This document shows, in pieces, positions 55,256-64,000 of a stretch of 64,000 nucleotides of DNA. The stretch spans positions 186,001 through 250,000 of the forward strand of contig JAFMIR010000001.1 in assembly GCA_017853885.1 (NCBI GenBank), written 5' to 3'. The position numbers and the translations under genes were made by a program. The first letter of the stretch is position 1. Each line of letters begins with the position of its first letter. Source of the stretch: Prosthecobacter sp. GTDB taxonomy: Bacteria > Verrucomicrobiota > Verrucomicrobiia > Verrucomicrobiales > Verrucomicrobiaceae. Below the pieces are notes generated by a model. That model was not told where the DNA came from and did no database searches. It was given only the letters and a program-made list of their open reading frames with translations.

Positions 55256-57807
55256 AATCATTGATCCTATCCGTGCTGTTTGTCCCATCTGCCCTGTTAT
55301 CCCAGGACTTTGAGAAACATATTCGCCCGCTGCTGCAGGAGCACTGCATCAAGTGCCACGGCGAAAAAAAGAGTAAGGCGGACCTCCGCCTCGATGCGAA
55401 GCCTCACGCTTTCAAAGGCGGCGAAAGCGGTCCAGCAATCCTTGCGGGCAACTCGGCCTCTTCACCACTCTACCAGCGCATTATCAGCAGCAACGAGGAC
55501 GAGCGCATGCCACCGGATGAGAGGCTGCCTGCAGAAATGCAGGCGAAAATCAAAGCCTGGATCGATGCAGGAGCCAACTGGCCTGAAACAGCCTACGACA
55601 AAGCCGCCGCCACAGACAAACGTCTTCAACACTGGGCTTGGCAGCCGCTGGCGAAGCACGACTTGAGGGCGAGTATCGATTCTTTCCTCGACGCAAAGCT
55701 GCGTGAAAACCAGCTGACGTTTTCGCCCATCGCTGAGCCGCGCACACTCATTCGCCGTGCCTATTTCGACATCATCGGCCTCCCGCCGTCACCTGAGGAC
55801 ATGGAGCAGCATCTCGCACGCTGGTCGGTTGCGTCTTACGAAGCGATGGTCGATGCATTGCTCGCATCGCAACGCTTTGGTGAAAAATGGGCGCGCCACT
55901 GGCTGGATGTGGTGCGCTTTGCCGAATCGGATGGTTTTGAAATGAACCGCGCGCGCACCAACGCCTGGCCATATCGTGATTACGTCATCGAAGCTTTCAA
56001 TCGCGATAAGCCGTACGACCAATTCATCCGCGAACAACTCGCAGGCGATGCGTTGAACATTGATGCAGCCACGGGGTTCCTGGTGGGAGGAGGAAAGGAC
56101 CGTGTTGGCTCAAAAGATCCCGTCCTTACTGCGAATCAACGTGCGGATGAGCTCCACGACATGGTCAGCACCACTGCGGCCACTTTTCTCGGCCTCACGC
56201 TGAACTGCGCACGTTGCCACGATCACAAATTCGATCCCATCCCGACCAAGGACTACTACGGCTTCATCGCGATGCTGCAGGGCGTTCAGCATGGCGAGCG
56301 GCTATGGCGGGAACGATCCGAAGCGCCAGCTAAGGTCGAAGAACACGACGCGCGTCCGCCGGTTGTCGCCGGGCTGAATGAAGACCGATTCACTCCCACA
56401 GCTGCACGCTTTATCCGCTTTAGCATCACCGCGTGCAGCACGGGCGAGCCCTGCATCGATGAGCTCGAGGTGTTCAATACCAACGGCGAAAACCTCGCCC
56501 GCGCCGCCAAGGTCACAGTGTCAGGCACCTTTGCGAACGGCACGAACCCCAAGCACAAGATTGAATTCCTCAACGATGGCCGTTATGGCAATGACCGGAG
56601 TTGGATCAGCGAAAAAAGAAACGGCGGATGGGCACAGCTCGAATTCGCCAACACCGAGCAAATCGATCACGTCATCTGGAGCCGGGATCGCTGCGGCAGT
56701 TGCAATCAGCGATTCTCCGATCGGCTTGCAATAGGATATCACATCGATGTGTCTAACGATGGCAAAAAGTGGCGCACCGTCTCCTCCGACAGAGGCCGTG
56801 CAAAGTCGGCACCGAAAGGCCCGCAGGTCTACGCTGGCAATTTCCAGACACCCGGTCCGACACGCCGCAATCATCGCGGTGATCCGATGCAGCCACGCGA
56901 GGAGGTCGCACCTGCGGTTCTCAGCATGATTGGCAAACCTATGACGTTGCCCGTCAACGAACCCGAGCAGAAACGCCGTCTCACGCTCGCAAACTGGATC
57001 GCGAGTCCCGATAATCCGCTCACTGCGCGCGTGATCGTGAACCGACTGTGGCACTATCACTTCGGCACTGGGCTAGTGGATACTCCGAGCGACCTAGGCC
57101 TCAACGGCAGTCGGCCCACGCATCCCGAGCTTCTCGACTTCCTCGCCAGCGAGCTCGTATCGCACGGCTGGAGCTTGAAACATATTCACAGACTCATTTT
57201 GAAATCGAAGGCATATCAGCAAAGCAGTGTCTTCAACGAATCTGCCGCGAGGGTAGACTCGAACGCACGTCTGCTCTGGCGTTTCCCCCCGCGCCGCCTC
57301 GAAGCAGAAGCCGTTCGTGACGCGATGCTCGCCATCAGCGACAAGCTCGATCTCACGATGGGAGGCCCGGGATTCGATCTCTTCGAGCCTAATGAGAACT
57401 ACGTGAAAGTGTATGTCACGAAAGCTGAGTATGGCCCAGCCGAATTCCGCCGCATGGTTTATCAAAGCAAGCCGCGCACAATGCTGGACGACTTCTTCGG
57501 CGCTTTTGATTGTCCAGATGCTGGCCAGCCGCAGCCGAAACGCACGAGTTCCACTACGCCGCTACAAGCACTGAATCTTCTCAATAGTCATTTTGCGCTG
57601 CAGCAGTCTGCGTTCCTAGCCGAGCGCTTGAAGAAGGAGGCTGGCGATGATACGCCCAAGCAAATCCAACGCGTTTTTACGCTGATGTTTCAACGCGAAG
57701 CCACGGCCGATGAAGCGGCCGCATCGCTCGCGCTTGTGAAACAGCACGGCCTGCCAGCTCTGTGCCGCGCGCTCTACAATTCGAATGAGTTTATCCGCCT
57801 GAATTAA
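55252..57807 (+). CDS. PSD1/DUF1549/DUF1553 protein with N-terminal cytochrome c-like domain (paralog 3)
   Basis: 851 aa; [81 protein letters not shown]. Confidence 0.95.
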   Translation: MKSLILSVLFVPSALLSQDFEKHIRPLLQEHCIKCHGEKKSKADLRLDAKPHAFKGGESGPAILAGNSASSPLYQRIISSNEDERMPPDERLPAEMQAKIKAWIDAGANWPETAYDKAAATDKRLQHWAWQPLAKHDLRASIDSFLDAKLRENQLTFSPIAEPRTLIRRAYFDIIGLPPSPEDMEQHLARWSVASYEAMVDALLASQRFGEKWARHWLDVVRFAESDGFEMNRARTNAWPYRDYVIEAFNRDKPYDQFIREQLAGDALNIDAATGFLVGGGKDRVGSKDPVLTANQRADELHDMVSTTAATFLGLTLNCARCHDHKFDPIPTKDYYGFIAMLQGVQHGERLWRERSEAPAKVEEHDARPPVVAGLNEDRFTPTAARFIRFSITACSTGEPCIDELEVFNTNGENLARAAKVTVSGTFANGTNPKHKIEFLNDGRYGNDRSWISEKRNGGWAQLEFANTEQIDHVIWSRDRCGSCNQRFSDRLAIGYHIDVSNDGKKWRTVSSDRGRAKSAPKGPQVYAGNFQTPGPTRRNHRGDPMQPREEVAPAVLSMIGKPMTLPVNEPEQKRRLTLANWIASPDNPLTARVIVNRLWHYHFGTGLVDTPSDLGLNGSRPTHPELLDFLASELVSHGWSLKHIHRLILKSKAYQQSSVFNESAARVDSNARLLWRFPPRRLEAEAVRDAMLAISDKLDLTMGGPGFDLFEPNENYVKVYVTKAEYGPAEFRRMVYQSKPRTMLDDFFGAFDCPDAGQPQPKRTSSTTPLQALNLLNSHFALQQSAFLAERLKKEAGDDTPKQIQRVFTLMFQREATADEAAASLALVKQHGLPALCRALYNSNEFIRLN

Positions 57808-57811
57808 TGTC

Positions 57812-59263
57812 ATGAATCACCTCCTTCATCGTCGACACTTCCTCGGCCGCAGCGTCTCGGGCCTCAGCAGCATCGCACTCACATCCTTGCTCAAAAGCGA
57901 CGGTTTGCTCGCGAATGAATCTCCGGTCCGACCCGCGATTGATCCCGCACATCCCTACGCACCACGTGCGCCACACTTTGAGCCGAAGGCGAAGCAGGTG
58001 CTCATGATCTTCTGCTCTGGTGCACAAAGCCATGTGGACATGTGGGACTACAAACCGGAACTCTTCAAACGCCATGATAAGCCGATGCCCGGCGCGGGTG
58101 GGCTTGTCACCTTTCAAGGGGAGCAGGGCAATCTCATCAAGCCGATCCGCGACTTCAAACCGCGCGGTCAGTCTGGCAAGATGCTCTCCGATCTGCTGCC
58201 CAACCTTGCCGAGCTTGCCGACGACATGTGCTTCATCCATTCCATGACCGCGAAGTCGAACACGCACGGACCCGCCGAGAATCAAATGGGCACAGGCTAC
58301 ACACTCGACGGCTTCCCAAGCTGCGGCGCTTGGGTGACGTATGCGCTTGGCAGCGAGAACCAGAATCTGCCGGCTTTTGTCGCCATTCCCGATCCACGAG
58401 GCGTGCCGCAGATCGGTCCACGACACTGGAGTAGCGCTTTTTTGCCCGCAGCTTTTCAAGGCACGGCCTTTAACGCGCAAAAACCCATCCCAAACCTCGC
58501 TCGGCCAACTTCCATCAGTGAATCGAACGATAGCGCCACACGTGACTTTCTGCGCCGTCTTAACGACCACCATCTCGCGCAAAATCCCGGTGACAGCGAC
58601 CTTTCCGCGCGCATTTCCGCTTATGAACTCGCCGCTCGAATGCAGCTCGCCGCACCGGAGATCAGCGATCTTAAAGGAGAATCACCAACCACACTCGAAC
58701 TCTACGGCGTCAACGACAGCAATGCGCACAAGGCTGGTTTCGCCAAGAACTGCCTCATGGCCCGCCGCCTGATTGAAAAAGGCGTGCGTTTTGTGCAGCT
58801 ATTCAACGGCTCTTACGCTATGGGCGAGGGCGTCGGTAATTGGGATGGCCACAAGAAGATCCATGATCAATATGCCGTCCATGCGCCCATCCTCGACCAG
58901 CCATGCGCGGCCTTGCTGAAGGATATGAAGGCGCGCGGCTTGCTTCGCGACACACTCGTCGCCTACGTCACTGAATTCGGTCGTATGCCCACCTTCCAAA
59001 AAGGCGCGAATGGTCGCGATCACAATCCAAAAGGCTTCACAGTCTGGCTCATGGGCGCAGGCGTGAAGCGCGCTTACAGCCACGGCTCTACGGATGAATT
59101 TGGTTATCAAGCCGTTGCTGATGTGACCACGATTTACGATTTGCACGCTACGATGCTGCATCTGCTCGGCCTCAATCACGAGCGGCTAAGCTTTTATAAC
59201 AACGGCATTGAGCGGCGCCTCACTGACGTACACGGCCAAGTCATCAAGAAAATCCTCGTATGA
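57812..59263 (+). CDS. DUF1501 family protein
   Basis: 483 aa; [17 protein letters not shown] Tat-like start; [55 protein letters not shown]. Confidence 0.95.
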   Translation: MNHLLHRRHFLGRSVSGLSSIALTSLLKSDGLLANESPVRPAIDPAHPYAPRAPHFEPKAKQVLMIFCSGAQSHVDMWDYKPELFKRHDKPMPGAGGLVTFQGEQGNLIKPIRDFKPRGQSGKMLSDLLPNLAELADDMCFIHSMTAKSNTHGPAENQMGTGYTLDGFPSCGAWVTYALGSENQNLPAFVAIPDPRGVPQIGPRHWSSAFLPAAFQGTAFNAQKPIPNLARPTSISESNDSATRDFLRRLNDHHLAQNPGDSDLSARISAYELAARMQLAAPEISDLKGESPTTLELYGVNDSNAHKAGFAKNCLMARRLIEKGVRFVQLFNGSYAMGEGVGNWDGHKKIHDQYAVHAPILDQPCAALLKDMKARGLLRDTLVAYVTEFGRMPTFQKGANGRDHNPKGFTVWLMGAGVKRAYSHGSTDEFGYQAVADVTTIYDLHATMLHLLGLNHERLSFYNNGIERRLTDVHGQVIKKILV

Positions 59264-62112
59264 AGCATGCACTGCTCGTTCTAGCGCTGCCCACCACACT
59301 CTTTGCCGTCGATTTTGACCGCGAAATCCGCCCGCTGCTCCAGGAGCACTGCATCGAGTGCCATGGCGAAAAGAAACAAAAAGGCGAGCTCCGTCTCGAT
59401 GCCAAAGTCCACGCCTTCAAAGGTGGTCATAATGGCCCCACAATCCTCGCCGGCAAATCAGACGCCTCCCCACTCTTCCAGCGCATTACCAGCACTGACG
59501 AAGATGAAAAAATGCCACCCAAAGGCAATTCGCTAACAGCTTCGCAAATTTCCCTCATCCGCGAATGGATCAACTCCGGTGCCACGTGGCCCGAAAACGC
59601 TACCGACAAAGCCGCGCTCACCGACAAACGCCTCCAGCACTGGTCCCTGCAGCCCATTCGAAGAGACTTTCCCACCAACGCGACCATCGACAGCTTCATC
59701 GAAGCCAAACTCCGCGAGAACAATCTCAAGATGTCTCCTGAGGCGGATGCTCGCACACTCTTACGCCGTCTCCACTTCGACCTTCTTGGCCTTCCCCCAT
59801 CAAGTGTGTCAGGCACGTCTGACCTCTCCGATCTTACCTACGAAGCACTCGTCGATTCCCTCCTCGCCTCACCGCACTTCGGCGAACGTCAGGCCCGCCA
59901 CTGGCTCGACATCGTCCACTACGCCGACACCCACGGCTTCGAACGAGACCAGCTCCGCCCGAACGCATGGCGTTACCGTGACTACGTTATCGACTCCTTC
60001 AACGCTGACAAACGCTACGACCTGTTCATCCAAGAACAAATCGCCGGAGACGCCCTTGCTGCAAATTCACGCAAAACGAATCAAGCCTCGCTCGGCTTCC
60101 TCGCGGCAGGTCCCTTTGACTTCGTCGGCCAAGTGGAAACCAAATCACCCATGCTCAATCGGGCCGCACGAGCCCTCGATCTCGACGACATGGTCACCCA
60201 AACGCTCACAGCGACGATGGGCATCACCATCAACTGCGCCCGCTGTCACGATCACAAGCTCGATCCCATCACGCAGGAGGAGTATTACCAACTGTGGGCC
60301 GTTTTTGCCGGCGCAAAGCGTGGCGATCGCGAACTCGATCCGGCCGAATCGAAACGACTCGCCAGTGAAAAATCCCGTTTAAACAAAGAAATCGCTCAAA
60401 CACGCGCCCAGATCGCCAAACTGGCCGGTGAAGGCTTCGAACTCGCGCAAATTATCCCCGAAGTCTCAGGCATCGACGTGCGCAACGGCTCCATCACGAA
60501 AGACAAGCTCGGTTACCATCGCGACATCCAGACAAACCGCCTTCAGAAAGTCCCTTCCATCCCTTCGGTCCTTGGGGTCTTTGTGCCGAGCGGCCCGAAA
60601 CTACCCCTCGCATTCAAACAAGAAGTCACCGGCATCCCAGTGACCAGCGGCCATTTTTGGGACACCATCGCGAATCATCCCATCAACGCCCAGCGCAGCA
60701 CCAAGCTAGTAGACACCGACTTCACCAAGAACGGCCACAGTATGCTCGCCATGCATGCGAACAGCGGTATCACCTTCGACCTCGCCAAACTGCGCAAGCA
60801 AAGTGGCCTCAAAGCCATGCGCCTCACCGGCCTCGTCGGATTTGGTGCAGACAAAGCCGCTGCTGCCTCGAAAGCCGACTTCACCGTCTTCATCGATGCC
60901 GAGCTGAAGTTCCAAAAACTCAAACTCCGCAAAGACGAGACTGCCGCGCTCGACATCGAAGTGCCCGCAAAAGCCAAAACACTCACATTGATCGCCACCG
61001 ATGGCGGCGATGGCATCGGCAGCGATCTGCTTTTCATCGGCGATCCCAAACTCGTGCCCGAAATCGCCGAAACTCGCCTCACCGTTGCCGATACGGCTCA
61101 ATTGAAGCAACTCCGCGCTGAAGCCCAAAAGCTCGAAAAAGCTCTCCAGGCCATTCCTGAGCCCGAAAAGGTCTATGCCATCCTTTCCGACCCCAAACCG
61201 CCCATCATTAAAGTGCAACGCCGCGGTAATCCCGAAGATGAAGCCCAAGTAGTCGCTCCCGGAGCCTTCTCATGGGCCAAACACGCCTCTGCCGCCTTCG
61301 GCGATCAAAATACGCCCGAAGCGCAGCGCCGACTCGCTCTCGCCAACTGGATCACCCATCCCGACAACCCGCTCACAGCTCGTGTAATCGTCAATCGCCT
61401 CTGGCATCATCATTTCGGCCAAGGCTTGGTGAACACCCCGAGCGACTTTGGCCTTGGCGGAACTCCACCGAGCCATCCGGAGCTGCTCGACTTTCTCGCG
61501 AAAGAACTCATCACGCACGACTGGAGATTGAAGCACGTTCACAAGCTCATCGTCATGTCGAAGGCGTATCGACAGAGATCGGTCGGATCAGTCCCATCGG
61601 ACGGATCAAATCGGCTGGTCTGGCGCCAAAACCCGCGCCGCCTTGATGCAGAAACGCTGCGCGATACAGTCCTCGCCGTCTCAGGCAAACTCAACCTCGC
61701 CCGCGGTGGCCCCGGATACCGTGATTTCAACTACACTGAGGCCTATGCACCGATTTATCAATACATCACACCCGACAAACCCGAGCTGTTGCGTCGGAGC
61801 ATCTACCGCTTCGTGGTTCGCACCACGCCGCATCAGTTCATGACCACGCTCGATTGCCCAGATCCCGCGAACTTCACGCCTGCCCGTGCACAAACGACGA
61901 CGGCGCTGCAGGCACTCACGCTTTCAAACAACGAGTTCATGCTACAACAAGCACGTCACCTTGCAGAGCGCGCCAAAACCCCCGAACGTGTGTTCCAGCT
62001 CTGCTTCCAACGCAATCCAACGCCCGATGAGCTCAGCGCGGCGAAGACACTTGATCTCTTCTCGCTGTGCCGCATGCTTTTGAATACGAACGAGTTCGTT
62101 TATGTGGATTGA
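59260..62112 (+). CDS. PSD1/DUF1549/DUF1553 protein with N-terminal cytochrome c-like domain (paralog 4)
   Basis: 950 aa; [81 protein letters not shown]. Confidence 0.95.
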   Translation: MKHALLVLALPTTLFAVDFDREIRPLLQEHCIECHGEKKQKGELRLDAKVHAFKGGHNGPTILAGKSDASPLFQRITSTDEDEKMPPKGNSLTASQISLIREWINSGATWPENATDKAALTDKRLQHWSLQPIRRDFPTNATIDSFIEAKLRENNLKMSPEADARTLLRRLHFDLLGLPPSSVSGTSDLSDLTYEALVDSLLASPHFGERQARHWLDIVHYADTHGFERDQLRPNAWRYRDYVIDSFNADKRYDLFIQEQIAGDALAANSRKTNQASLGFLAAGPFDFVGQVETKSPMLNRAARALDLDDMVTQTLTATMGITINCARCHDHKLDPITQEEYYQLWAVFAGAKRGDRELDPAESKRLASEKSRLNKEIAQTRAQIAKLAGEGFELAQIIPEVSGIDVRNGSITKDKLGYHRDIQTNRLQKVPSIPSVLGVFVPSGPKLPLAFKQEVTGIPVTSGHFWDTIANHPINAQRSTKLVDTDFTKNGHSMLAMHANSGITFDLAKLRKQSGLKAMRLTGLVGFGADKAAAASKADFTVFIDAELKFQKLKLRKDETAALDIEVPAKAKTLTLIATDGGDGIGSDLLFIGDPKLVPEIAETRLTVADTAQLKQLRAEAQKLEKALQAIPEPEKVYAILSDPKPPIIKVQRRGNPEDEAQVVAPGAFSWAKHASAAFGDQNTPEAQRRLALANWITHPDNPLTARVIVNRLWHHHFGQGLVNTPSDFGLGGTPPSHPELLDFLAKELITHDWRLKHVHKLIVMSKAYRQRSVGSVPSDGSNRLVWRQNPRRLDAETLRDTVLAVSGKLNLARGGPGYRDFNYTEAYAPIYQYITPDKPELLRRSIYRFVVRTTPHQFMTTLDCPDPANFTPARAQTTTALQALTLSNNEFMLQQARHLAERAKTPERVFQLCFQRNPTPDELSAAKTLDLFSLCRMLLNTNEFVYVD

Positions 62113-62127
62113 GCTATCATTTCCTGC

Positions 62128-62817
62128 ATGAGCTCAAAGACTGTCGTGATCACCGGCTGCACGCGAGGCCTTGGACAGGCCATGATTCCTTTGTTTGTCA
62201 AAGCCGGCTGGAAGGTGGCTGGATGTGCTAGGGATGCGCAGCGTCTCACAGACATGAGCAAGTTGCATCCAGCGCCGCACTGGTTCACGCGTTGTAATGT
62301 GGCAATCGAAGAGGAGGTGGCGGCTTTTTGCGCCGGTGTTTTGGAGCGATTTGGGACCCCAGACCTCGTCTTGAACAATGCGGCAATCATCCATCCGAAT
62401 GCACCGCTATGGGAAACGAGCGCAGCTGACTTTGGTCGCATCATCGACATCAACATCAAGGGACCTGCGGCCATGATGCGACACCTGCTGCCAGCGATGC
62501 TGAAGCGTGGCGAAGGCGTAATCGTGAACTTTTCGTCGGGCTGGGGGCGCTGCACGGCCGCAGAGGTGGCTCCTTACTGCGCGACGAAGTATGCCATCGA
62601 GGGTCTGAGCATGGCGACGGCACAAGACACAGGCGGCAAAGTGGCTGTGATCCCGGTGAATCCGGGCATCATCGACACGGACATGCTGCGCAGCACATTC
62701 GGCGATAACGCGGGTGATTTTCCGGATGCGAAAACGTGGGCGAAAAAGGCGGTGCCCTTCTTCATGAAGCTGGGACCGAAGGACAACGGCAGGCCGCTGA
62801 CCGTACCTGGGGGCTGA
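62128..62817 (+). CDS. Short-chain dehydrogenase/reductase
   Basis: 229 aa; VITGCTRGLGQAM, LNNAAIIH, VNFSSGWGRCTAAEVAPYCATKYAIEGLS. Confidence 0.92.
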   Translation: MSSKTVVITGCTRGLGQAMIPLFVKAGWKVAGCARDAQRLTDMSKLHPAPHWFTRCNVAIEEEVAAFCAGVLERFGTPDLVLNNAAIIHPNAPLWETSAADFGRIIDINIKGPAAMMRHLLPAMLKRGEGVIVNFSSGWGRCTAAEVAPYCATKYAIEGLSMATAQDTGGKVAVIPVNPGIIDTDMLRSTFGDNAGDFPDAKTWAKKAVPFFMKLGPKDNGRPLTVPGG

Positions 62818-62853
62818 AAAAAGGGCGGGAATGTCATCCCACCTTAAGCAGAG

Positions 62854-64000
62854 TTATTTGAGGGTTTGAAGCCACGCAACGAGATCGGCAAGGCCTTGCG
62901 GGCCGATGGCGCCAGCGAGTCCCGGCGGCATCAGTGAGTCCTTTAGCTCCTCCTTCTTGACGATACTGACCTTTTTGACGGTGGTGGAAGCCCCACCAGC
63001 CATGCGCAGCGTCAATTCGGCATCCGTTTCACTCACGACATAGCCCATGACGGCTTGACCTTCCTTCGTCGTCACGTTTTGGCCGACGAAGCTGTGCTCG
63101 ATGGCGGCGCTGGGGTAGAGGATGGCGGTGAAGAGGCCGTCCTGACTGAGTTTCGCGCCGATTTGCGTGAGATCGGGGCCGAAGTCGATGAACTGGCCTT
63201 TGACGCGGTGGCAGGCTACGCAACCGGCCTGCATGAACATGGCCTGACCTTTGACTGCATCGCCCTTCAGCTTCATGAGTTCGGGCAGTTTGGGGAAATT
63301 GGCCAGACCTTGCGCCGCGGGCAGCGGCAGCTCGCGGGAGGCTTGATCGCGCAGACCGGCATCGGTGCTGCGACTGAGCGCGAGGGCGGCCTGATCTTTG
63401 AATGGGGGCGGCAATTTGCCTTCCGACTGCCATTTCAGGATGGCGCGACCGCCTTCGCCGCTGAGCGCGAGGGCGTCGATGAGCACGCGGCGCACGTCCT
63501 CGCGCTTCTCCGGCCAGAAATGCTGGTTCATGACAGCCACCGCCGCGCGATCACTCACCCGACCGAGCGCCGCGATGAGCGCCTTGGCCGATTTGGCGTC
63601 CGCATCCTTCAAAAAGCGCAACGCGCCATCCCGGTTCGCCGCGATGAGCCGCGCCGCGTTCACCGACTCCGGAGCGTTCGGGTTCGCGCTGATGAAATCG
63701 AGCAGTTCCTTCTCAAAGCCCGTCAGGTTCAGCTTTTCGACCAGCGCCACAAACTCCGGTTTGCCCACCACTGGCTTCAAAAGCGAGTCGAGGCGCGCTT
63801 TGGCCTCGGGATTCGAGGTGATGGCATTGCGGTCGAGCAACGCGGTGGCTGCGAGGGCCGTTTCGGCATCGGCTTTGAGGAAGATGGTCAAAGCGGCGGC
63901 GGAGACTTCGGCGGGGTGTTTGTAGGAGAGGAGTTGGAGGGCACGAAGGAGACCAAGAGGTTTGGATTTAGCGATCCTAGCCGATTGTTTGTTTCCTACA
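62854..64000 (-). CDS. C-terminal part of a PVC-type heme-binding protein with HEAT-like repeats and cytochrome c domain (truncated by window edge)
   Basis: AGCVACHRVKGQFIDFGPDLTQIG; the frame stays open past 63891 to the window end, so the true start lies outside. Confidence 0.9.
   Translation of the reverse strand, partial: VGNKQSARIAKSKPLGLLRALQLLSYKHPAEVSAAALTIFLKADAETALAATALLDRNAITSNPEAKARLDSLLKPVVGKPEFVALVEKLNLTGFEKELLDFISANPNAPESVNAARLIAANRDGALRFLKDADAKSAKALIAALGRVSDRAAVAVMNQHFWPEKREDVRRVLIDALALSGEGGRAILKWQSEGKLPPPFKDQAALALSRSTDAGLRDQASRELPLPAAQGLANFPKLPELMKLKGDAVKGQAMFMQAGCVACHRVKGQFIDFGPDLTQIGAKLSQDGLFTAILYPSAAIEHSFVGQNVTTKEGQAVMGYVVSETDAELTLRMAGGASTTVKKVSIVKKEELKDSLMPPGLAGAIGPQGLADLVAWLQTLK

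Noticed and set aside
57791-58582. 263-aa minus-strand ORF
   Set aside because: Antisense to the DUF1501 gene; no motif.

Overview
This 64-kb bacterial window looks like Verrucomicrobiota chromosome. That assignment is inferred from four DUF1549/DUF1553 (PSD1-type) cytochrome proteins, a DUF1501 partner, DUF1080 proteins and PVC-type heme proteins. I support about 46 protein-coding genes, tRNA-Glu(TTC), initiator tRNA-Met(CAT), two intrinsic terminators and one probable pseudogene. I saw no CRISPR array, rRNA, transposase or prophage. The core content is ordinary: pckG, apt, glnD, hemC, tgt, glgE, an S9 peptidase, Nif3-like and ExbB/ExbD parts. Three observations stand out. (1) At 48747-53049 (minus strand) seven genes are packed together: FeS-type photolyase/cryptochrome, TspO, SDR, Blc-like lipocalin, SOUL heme-binding, DUF2256 and DUF3253. 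Five of six junctions are 4-nt ATGA overlaps and the sixth is a 3-nt gap. The 47-aa DUF2256 ORF is absent from the supplied ORF track. (2) At 54580-62112 a FadR/FCD-type regulator is coupled to a PSD1-DUF1501-PSD1 operon. A 17-bp palindrome, AATTGGTCTGACCAATT, resembling known PdhR/FadR operators, sits at the regulator start. (3) The four PSD1 paralogs each carry a different insert between conserved modules. Other items are a DUF116-polyprenyl synthetase fusion, a Tgt with a possible truncated MnmC-like tail, a kinase-like protein with a long C-terminal extension, a receiver-MBL fusion and a frame-broken gene remnant. Family calls are from motif recognition only; no searches were run.
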